From contig AWNW01000065.1 of NCBI GenBank assembly GCA_000493945.1, forward strand, positions 1,189 to 12,635: a stretch of 11,447 nucleotides of DNA. Direction: 5' to 3'. This DNA is from Candidatus Hydrogenedens terephthalaticus JGI OTU-1 (GTDB lineage: Bacteria > Hydrogenedentota > Hydrogenedentia > Hydrogenedentales > Hydrogenedentaceae). Positions 6,444 to 11,447 of this stretch are shown piece by piece; the first letter of the stretch is position 1, and each line of letters begins with the position of its first letter. A program made the position numbers and the translations under genes. The notes under the pieces were generated by a model. The model did no database searches. It saw only the letters and a program-made list of their open reading frames with translations, and had not been told where the DNA came from.

Positions 6444-7352
6444 TTATGCTTTCTTTGCTCCCTGGATGAATAAATCTATCCGTCGGGAAAGTTCTTTCAA
6501 ATAATTTTCATCACCGGCAGGGAATTCTTCTGTAACCCAACCGGTATAGCCCACTTCGTTTAAGGCTAATCGCACTTCTGCAAAATCTACATCCCCTTCA
6601 TAAGGCAAATTGCACCATTGATAGCCATTGCGTTTGAAGTCTTTTATGTGGAGTTTTACAATGCGATTGCCTAAGGTTCGTATCCAATCCTGCGGATAGC
6701 CGAATATAACTACATTCGCCATGTCGAAATAGGCACGGACAAAAGGACTGTTTATTTCATCAATGTATTGACGAAATTCTAATGGGCTTAAAAGGAATTT
6801 GTTCCAGACATTTTCCACAGCGATAATAACCTGATTTTTTTCTGCCACAGGAATTAATTCGCGAATATGTTGTTGGGAGCGTTCCCATGCTTCTTGATAA
6901 CGAACCTGCTCATTAACAACCGCAGGGACTAATAATACGGTACTGGCTCCAACGCGTTTTGCTAATTCTAAGGCAGTGCTAATGCGTTTTTTCCCTTCAT
7001 CTACAACAGAAGGATTGGGATGGGATAAAGGTTTGTCCCAACCGCCGTAAATAATAGAATGAATTTCCAATTGATTTTTTTGTGCGGATTCCAAAACTTT
7101 GTTGGCTTCGTTATCATCTGTAAAGGGAGGTATCTCAATGCCATCAAAACCCACTTCTTTGGCTAATTTACAACGGTCGAATTCGGATAAATTTTTCGGG
7201 AGATTATTCCACTGAACGGCTTTTTTCAAACGGGGATAGGCATTGTTTCCCGATTGTGCCAGAAGTCCTCTTTGGAGCAATGCTGAACCTAAGACAAACG
7301 AACCGCTGGCATATAAGAATCGTCTGCGAGATAAGTCGTCACTCGTTATCAT
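6444..7352 (-). CDS. Tat-exported sugar phosphate isomerase/epimerase-like TIM-barrel protein
   Basis: A 302-residue protein of the xylose isomerase-like TIM-barrel superfamily (AP endonuclease 2 type fold). Family members isomerise or epimerise sugars, keto-sugars or inosose-like compounds with a divalent metal. The N-terminus has a twin-arginine signal: SRRRFL at residues 8-13, then a hydrophobic stretch to about residue 32 without a lipobox Cys, predicting a folded protein exported to the periplasm. The barrel runs from about 42 (KKAVQW) to 296. A probable metal set is Glu180 (AVEN), Asp210 (YFDMANV), His235 (KLHIKDF) and Glu276 (TEEFPAG), all present. The ATG has AAAGGAAAG close upstream and gives the Tat motif its normal N-terminal position. 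It lies 162 bp after menD with its own promoter-like sequence, so it is probably a separate unit. The substrate cannot be read from the sequence. Confidence 0.86.
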   Translation of the reverse strand: MITSDDLSRRRFLYASGSFVLGSALLQRGLLAQSGNNAYPRLKKAVQWNNLPKNLSEFDRCKLAKEVGFDGIEIPPFTDDNEANKVLESAQKNQLEIHSIIYGGWDKPLSHPNPSVVDEGKKRISTALELAKRVGASTVLLVPAVVNEQVRYQEAWERSQQHIRELIPVAEKNQVIIAVENVWNKFLLSPLEFRQYIDEINSPFVRAYFDMANVVIFGYPQDWIRTLGNRIVKLHIKDFKRNGYQWCNLPYEGDVDFAEVRLALNEVGYTGWVTEEFPAGDENYLKELSRRIDLFIQGAKKA

Positions 7353-7405
7353 TTTTCTTTCCTTTCATAGAATAAGTTTGTGTTGGGTAAATTGTAGTTT
7401 CATAG

Positions 7406-7434
7406 ATTTTAAATGATTTGTATTGGAGTTGCAA
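7406..7434 (-). promoter_or_regulatory. Candidate promoter of the TIM-barrel gene
   Basis: On the minus strand TTGCAA (7434-7429) and TAAAAT (7411-7406) are spaced by 17 bp, matching the sigma-70 consensus at 4 of 6 and 5 of 6 bases. The predicted leader to the ATG at 7352 is about 45-50 nt. The site is in the 162-bp gap after menD, supporting independent transcription. AT-rich gaps give such matches by chance fairly often. Confidence 0.45.
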
Positions 7435-7514
7435 AACAAAAATGGGACTGATAAAGAATAAGGATTATGTTCTCTAATCACTATATCTTTAATGGGGCAT
7501 ATAAATTCGGGTAT

Positions 7515-9299
7515 TTAGTTGCTTTTCTGAATAAGTTTTAAAAGTTCTTTTTTAATCTGATGCTGTAATTCTTTGTGGAGTTTTAAGTTCTCAGGGCGAT
7601 TGGTTGAAACTTCAATAATTTTCGAAACACCTTTTTTGAGAGCACTTTGATAGGTCTTTTTTAGTTCATTAGGCGTTTGAACAATAGAATAGTCAATACC
7701 AAACATTTTGGCAACATTCCCGAAATTGTAGCCGTGAGGCACACCAAAATATCTTTCGAAGGTTTCGGGATATGCCGAAATAGGGAGGAAAGAAAAAATT
7801 CCACCGCCATCATTGTTAATAATAATTAATATTACCTTTACACCTTCGCTGGATAGTAAGGATATGGAATTGAGGTCATGAAGAGCAGACAGATCTCCGA
7901 TAACAGCGGTGACCATTCGTTTGCGGGCAAAGGAAAAACCTGCGGAACTTGCGATTGTACCATCAATCCCACTGGCTCCACGGTTGGCAAAGACCAATCC
8001 CCCTGTGCCGTTAATGGAGCCGTACATATCCGCATCACGAATAGGCATGCTATTGCCCAAAAACAAGTCGGTTTCTGCAGGTTTCCACTGTGATATATAT
8101 CGTGCTACCGTAATTTCGTTAAGTTCCTCTTGTTTCTCCGCCCATGTGTCTATGACCTGCTCTAATTTTTGTGACCATTGTATAGTCTCCAATCCCCAGG
8201 GATAAACATCCCGTCGCCGCATAGCAGGGGCTAACCATGAGGCGAAAGAACTTAAATCCGTTTCAAAGCGATAGGTAACCCGATGTATAGGGTCTGTTCG
8301 TAGGGGGTGGTCAGTTACGAGCATATATTCAGGTCGTTTCTTTTCCAGAAATTCGAGGAGTCGTTTGGAGGTAATAGTGCCACCAATATGTAATATAAAC
8401 TTCGGATTGAATTTTTCAGAAAATTCAGGGAGAAGGAGCATCTGGTCATAATAAGGGACTGAAAAATCTGTTTTGTTGCCCAATCGCAAGCCTGAAGTAA
8501 CATCCGGAAATACAGGCCAGTGCAAGGATTGAGCCAGATTGTAAGCAGCTTTGATTTCCTGTTCTTTGCGTAATTCGCCTATTATAAGAAGTCCTTCTCG
8601 AACCGTTTCTATTTTATCAAGGACAAAGATTTCCTGTTCTGTTGTAAGTCTGTGTTCGGGCAAATTCCAGCGTGTAAAAGGTTTTTTATTAGATAACCAG
8701 TTATCAATAGGCTGGGTATAATCTTGCGGAATATCCCCCTCTATTTCGATAGGCTCTAAGGGTTCACGAAACATACAATTGATATGCACAGGTCCCGCAG
8801 GAGCCCGACAAGCCTGATAGATGGCATGGCCCGCAGTAGTTAATACAACGGTGGGAGTGATGGCAGAATCCGGACAGGGTAGCGTAAATGACCAGCGGAC
8901 ATAATTACCAAAAATATCGGCTTGTTCTATAGCCTGATTCGCTCCACATTGTAAAAGTTCGGGAGGACGGTCTGCTGTAAGTATGATTAAAGGCACTCGC
9001 GATAACGATGCTTCAACTACGGAGGGTAGATAGTTCGCCACGGCTGTCCCGGATGTGCAGATTAAAGCGACCGGTTTTCCTAATGCTTTTGCCCAATTTA
9101 ATGCGTAAAAACCCATACCGCGTTCATCTACATGAATATGATGGACAATTTCCTTTTGTCGGGAAACAGCCAGAGCAAGAGGCGTAGAACGAGACCCGGG
9201 GGAAATACAGAAGCCATATACGCCGTTTCGGTAAAGTTCTTCAACCAGCAACCTTGCCCATAGATGGTTCATATTGGGTGATGGGATGATAGAAGTCAT
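7515..9299 (-). CDS. menD: MenD, SEPHCHC synthase (menaquinone pathway)
   Basis: A 594-residue thiamine-diphosphate enzyme, 2-succinyl-5-enolpyruvyl-6-hydroxy-3-cyclohexene-1-carboxylate synthase. It joins isochorismate and 2-oxoglutarate with loss of CO2, the second step of classical menaquinone synthesis, in the cytoplasm. Family motifs are SPGSRSTPLA (33-42), DERGMGFYALN (58-68, Glu59 being the expected cofactor-activating Glu), TSGTAVANYLP (82-92), LTADRPPEL (107-115), GNSMPIRD (415-422) and NRGASGIDG (439-447). The ThDP/Mg site is GDLSALHDLNS (468-478) with INNDGGGIFSFLP (494-506). All look intact and the length is slightly above that of the E. coli enzyme. The start is fixed by an ATGA overlap with the menF stop and by GGAGG six bases upstream, the strongest Shine-Dalgarno in the menFD pair. 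Confidence 0.97.
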   Translation of the reverse strand: MTSIIPSPNMNHLWARLLVEELYRNGVYGFCISPGSRSTPLALAVSRQKEIVHHIHVDERGMGFYALNWAKALGKPVALICTSGTAVANYLPSVVEASLSRVPLIILTADRPPELLQCGANQAIEQADIFGNYVRWSFTLPCPDSAITPTVVLTTAGHAIYQACRAPAGPVHINCMFREPLEPIEIEGDIPQDYTQPIDNWLSNKKPFTRWNLPEHRLTTEQEIFVLDKIETVREGLLIIGELRKEQEIKAAYNLAQSLHWPVFPDVTSGLRLGNKTDFSVPYYDQMLLLPEFSEKFNPKFILHIGGTITSKRLLEFLEKKRPEYMLVTDHPLRTDPIHRVTYRFETDLSSFASWLAPAMRRRDVYPWGLETIQWSQKLEQVIDTWAEKQEELNEITVARYISQWKPAETDLFLGNSMPIRDADMYGSINGTGGLVFANRGASGIDGTIASSAGFSFARKRMVTAVIGDLSALHDLNSISLLSSEGVKVILIIINNDGGGIFSFLPISAYPETFERYFGVPHGYNFGNVAKMFGIDYSIVQTPNELKKTYQSALKKGVSKIIEVSTNRPENLKLHKELQHQIKKELLKLIQKSN

Positions 9300-10735
9300 T
9301 TTTCGCCTCCGATGTCCTTCTTATATGGATTACTTTTTGTTAATACATTTAAATAACCCATAATTTTATATTCCAATTCACTCCATTCCGCTTCGGGTTG
9401 GGAACCTTTAACAATTCCCGCGCCGGAGTATAGAGATATTTTATCCCCTTGCAGTAATGCGGAGCGAATTCCCACACAAAATTCTGCTGAACTATATGAA
9501 ATCCAACCGACGGGTCCTGAATAAACGCCTCGGTCTAATGGCTCTTCCCGTTTAATCCATTCTAATGCAGAACTGCGCGGATAGCCACCTATAGCCGGTG
9601 TGGGATGTAATTGTTTCAGAATTTCTTCATCCTCCACTGTGGGACGGAGTATCCCCTTAAAATGGGAATAGAGATGATGAACAGTGGGCAAAGAGATTAT
9701 TTTAGGATGTTCATCATATTCATAAGTGGAGCACAATCGTTCCATGTTTGTTTTTAACATATTCACAACGATTTCGTGTTCTCTGCGTTCCTTGATATTG
9801 TTCATTAACGAAGATTTTAAGTATTCATCTTCATTTGCTTCCTTACTTCGTGCGATGGTTCCTGCCAATGCCTCCGTTTCAATATATGTGCTTAACCTTT
9901 TATAAAGGCGTTCCGGGGAGAGGCCAATGAACCCTCTTTCCGGTATAGGATTAAAACAAAAGCGATAGCAATGACTGTAATTTTCAGACATTGACTTCAA
10001 AAGAAGAACCGGGTCAATCCTACGATTGGCTTCAAAGGTAGTTTCTCTTGCTAAAACGACTTTATCAAACACACCGGCACCTATTTCGGATAAAGTGCGT
10101 TGTATAAGGTCTATCCATTCCACTTTTGATGGACAGTCCAATCGGTGATGAAAATGAATAGGTTCCTGTTCCTTTTCTTCGGGAATACTTCCTTGAATCC
10201 ACAAATCAAGATTATCGAGTATATCGGCGATTTGCTTCATCCCGCAGTCTATATCCCCTCCCATAATATTGGCTATAAGATGTGTTTCTGTGTCTGTTCG
10301 CAATAACTCAATTCGCGGGACGACAAAACGAAAGGCACGAAATGATTTCCAGCGTTTACCGCGAGTGTCCAGAGGTAAAAACTTAAATCCTCCATAATAA
10401 CGAACTGTAGTGTAATCATAGGATAATCGGTCTAAAATTTTCTGAATAACGGAAGCGTATGAAAAATCATAAATTTCCTCATCGGCTACGATAACATCTG
10501 CTTCACCCCAGCCTGCCATTTCCCAGGGTTCATCCCTTGAAGCCCAATAATACCGCCCAATTCTTTGAATAGAAGACAATTCTTCCAGAAGACTGCAAGG
10601 AGTATCAACAGACACACGGACATATCCAATCTTCCCTTCGGGAATACACCGAGAAGAGACTGCCTCTAAAACTCTTTTCAGGAGGGAATAGGACAGTTCC
10701 CACTTTATTTGAGATGTTAACAATTGAGAAGACAC
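9296..10735 (-). CDS. menF: MenF, isochorismate synthase
   Basis: A 479-residue chorismate-utilising enzyme that converts chorismate to isochorismate, the entry to menaquinone synthesis. The N-terminal part (about 1-190) is variable. The catalytic domain (about 200-465) has FDKVVLARE (223-231, with the expected catalytic Lys225), GLSPERLYKR (271-280), ETEALAGT (286-293, likely catalytic Glu288), EHEIVVNML (319-327), HPTPAIGGYPR (377-387), GVYSGPVGW (403-411) and GSQPEAEWSELEYKI (444-458), which supplies Mg ligands. It starts at GTG (10735) because an in-frame stop lies four codons upstream and no in-frame ATG exists; its Shine-Dalgarno (AAGAG) is weak. Coupling to menD by ATGA argues for MenF over a siderophore EntC or a salicylate synthase. 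Confidence 0.95.
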   Translation of the reverse strand: MSSQLLTSQIKWELSYSLLKRVLEAVSSRCIPEGKIGYVRVSVDTPCSLLEELSSIQRIGRYYWASRDEPWEMAGWGEADVIVADEEIYDFSYASVIQKILDRLSYDYTTVRYYGGFKFLPLDTRGKRWKSFRAFRFVVPRIELLRTDTETHLIANIMGGDIDCGMKQIADILDNLDLWIQGSIPEEKEQEPIHFHHRLDCPSKVEWIDLIQRTLSEIGAGVFDKVVLARETTFEANRRIDPVLLLKSMSENYSHCYRFCFNPIPERGFIGLSPERLYKRLSTYIETEALAGTIARSKEANEDEYLKSSLMNNIKERREHEIVVNMLKTNMERLCSTYEYDEHPKIISLPTVHHLYSHFKGILRPTVEDEEILKQLHPTPAIGGYPRSSALEWIKREEPLDRGVYSGPVGWISYSSAEFCVGIRSALLQGDKISLYSGAGIVKGSQPEAEWSELEYKIMGYLNVLTKSNPYKKDIGGEK

Positions 10736-10793
10736 CGAAAACTCTTATAAATTCATTCGAATTCTTTTATTGCATTTAAGGAAAACTTGTTAG

Positions 10794-10823
10794 ATTGTAT
10801 TCAAAGATAAAGAAACTTCGCAA
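10794..10823 (-). promoter_or_regulatory. Candidate menFD promoter
   Basis: On the minus strand TTGCGA (10823-10818) and TACAAT (10799-10794) are 18 bp apart, 4 of 6 and 5 of 6 matches to sigma-70 consensus. The leader to the GTG at 10735 would be about 50 nt. It lies in the 279-bp gap between menF and the divergent plus-strand gene. Confidence 0.45.
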
Positions 10824-10882
10824 CCTCCCCGAACTTCATTCGTTACTATAAAGTACTTCACCAACCTTAATTTATTAAACTT

Positions 10883-10914
10883 TTTCCTTTCATTTTATTT
10901 TTTTCTCTTCTCCC
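10883..10914 (-). repeat. Purine-rich tract, left copy of an imperfect inverted pair
   Basis: The plus strand of 10880-10919 is almost all pyrimidine, with only two A residues. Read on the minus strand it contains GGGAGAAGAG (10914-10905) followed by AAAATGAAAGGAAA (10896-10883), resembling the plus-strand tract at 11312-11339. It may be a degenerate inverted repeat or simple base bias. Confidence 0.35.
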
Positions 10915-11001
10915 TTTTTGATAAAATGAAACTTTGTTCACTAATCTCATCTAATTAGAGTCAACAATGTAAAAAACACAAATGTTATAGATTCAATTAA
11001 G

Positions 11002-11007
11002 AAGGAG
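11002..11007 (+). promoter_or_regulatory. Ribosome binding site deciding a GTG start
   Basis: AAGGAG with 7 nt to the GTG at 11015. This near-perfect Shine-Dalgarno is the main reason to regard the following small reading frame as a real gene. No convincing promoter was found upstream of it. Confidence 0.6.
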
Positions 11008-11014
11008 ACTTACT

Positions 11015-11296
11015 GTGACATATGAAGAAATAATAAAGATTATACAATTAGCATGGGATTTATTAAAAAAATATCTTCTTAAACCTCTGAAATTACAAAC
11101 TAAAAAGGTAATACCTGTAATATCATCTTTATTTTTAATATTGATAGGATTAATATATTGTTACTTCTTCTGCTGTGAGAGAATCGTTGATTTAACGACA
11201 TTACAGCATGGTAAATTTGAAGTTGGTGAATTTTTTCAAAGTAATGTAGATGTTGATTTATATATGAGATCTCTGAATAAATGTTTTATTTTTTAA
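11015..11296 (+). CDS. Small single-helix membrane protein, unknown function
   Basis: A 93-residue reading frame that I do not recognise. It has a GTG start with AAGGAG seven bases upstream. An amphipathic, Lys-rich N-terminal region (about 1-31, including KKYLLKPLKLQTKK) is followed by one strongly hydrophobic helix (about 32-54, VIPVISSLFLILIGLIYCYF) with a cluster of Cys (residues 49, 53, 54). A short acidic C-terminal part of about 39 residues follows. The positive-inside rule suggests a cytoplasmic N-terminus and a periplasmic C-terminus. G+C is only about 24% (68 of 282 bases by hand count), well below the men and flagellar genes, which hints at foreign or fast-evolving DNA. It is divergent from menF and lies 117 bp before the next plus-strand gene. 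It could be the remnant of a longer gene, though nothing coding-like follows its stop. Confidence 0.55.
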   Translation: MTYEEIIKIIQLAWDLLKKYLLKPLKLQTKKVIPVISSLFLILIGLIYCYFFCCERIVDLTTLQHGKFEVGEFFQSNVDVDLYMRSLNKCFIF

Positions 11297-11311
11297 TTAT
11301 TGTAATACAGA

Positions 11312-11339
11312 GGGAGATAAGAGGGAAAATGAAACGAAA
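11312..11339 (+). repeat. Purine-rich tract, right copy of an imperfect inverted pair
   Basis: The plus strand reads GGGAGATAAGAG (11312-11323), then AAAATGAAACGAAA (11326-11339), inside a nearly all-purine run that continues to about 11354. It resembles the minus-strand reading of 10883-10914, so the two flank the small membrane gene in inverted orientation. The similarity is imperfect and low complexity contributes. Confidence 0.35.
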
Positions 11340-11413
11340 GAGGGAGGGAGATGTATTAATAATATAGGTAGGCAATAGCGAGATAATAAACTTTAATAAG
11401 AGGAGCGTATACT

Positions 11414-11447
11414 ATGCAAGGACAAGAGCAACAGATGAGTTTTGCGG
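11414..11447 (+). CDS. Start of an unidentified gene, truncated by the window end
   Basis: An ATG at 11414 follows AGGAG (11401-11405) with 8-nt spacing, and an open frame of 11 codons (MQGQEQQMSFA) runs to the window edge. The Gln-rich, hydrophilic start is not a signal peptide. Too little is visible to name a product. It lies on the same strand as the small membrane gene and might be cotranscribed with it. Confidence 0.5.
   Translation, partial: MQGQEQQMSFA

Noticed and set aside
7838..8205. Overlapping open frames within menD on both strands
   Set aside because: They are shadows of the menD coding frame, whose ThDP motifs fall exactly here.
10736..11014. Clear sigma-70 promoter for the plus-strand small gene
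   Set aside because: Several AT-rich -10-like sequences exist, but none has a credible -35 at 16-18 bp spacing, so no feature was called.
11329..11367. 12-codon plus-strand frame MKRKREGDVLII with a GAGGG upstream
   Set aside because: It is too short and lies in a low-complexity purine tract, where GAGGG-like sites and Lys/Arg codons arise by composition.

Overview
The window comes from a flagellated, respiring, Gram-negative-type bacterium with moderate-to-low G+C (roughly 40% by eye). The genes point to an export-gate/flagellar-placement operon, classical menaquinone synthesis and Tat export. Tat-exported TIM-barrel enzymes and intergenic CACAGAG-type repeats bring to mind Planctomycetes/Hydrogenedentota-like lineages. 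That placement is a weak inference; no marker gene here settles the taxonomy.

Region 1 (1-5765, all minus strand): a tight flagellar operon read right to left, fliQ-fliR-flhB-flhA-flhF-flhG. Gaps are 14 bp or less, flhA/flhF overlap by 1 bp and flhF/flhG by 8 bp. FliQ, FliR, FlhB and FlhA are membrane parts of the flagellar type III export gate. FlhF (SRP-type GTPase) and FlhG (MinD-type ATPase, cut by the window edge) set flagellar position and number. fliP and fliO, often just upstream of fliQ, are not here; a promoter-like sequence and two dyads lie ahead of fliQ instead.

Region 2 (5766-6443): 678 bp with no credible gene. It holds the candidate fliQ promoter and operator-like dyads, then a nested inverted-repeat block (about 6006-6266) built from three CACAGAG/ACACAAAG units, a perfect 9-bp hairpin and bordering inverted repeats.

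Region 3 (6444-7352, minus): a Tat-signal sugar-phosphate isomerase/epimerase-like TIM-barrel protein with its own candidate promoter.

Region 4 (7515-10735, minus): menF and menD, coupled by an ATGA overlap. They encode the first two committed steps of classical menaquinone synthesis (chorismate to isochorismate to SEPHCHC). The other men genes are not in the window.

Region 5 (10736-11447): a divergent intergenic region with a candidate menF promoter, then plus-strand genes: a very AT-rich 93-residue one-helix membrane protein of unknown function, and the first 11 codons of another gene running off the end. Imperfect inverted purine-rich tracts flank the small gene.

Most of the window is ordinary core biology. 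The least explained parts are the repeat block, the AT-rich small membrane gene and some regulatory details ahead of fliQ and fliR. I see no strong evidence of a new multigene system.
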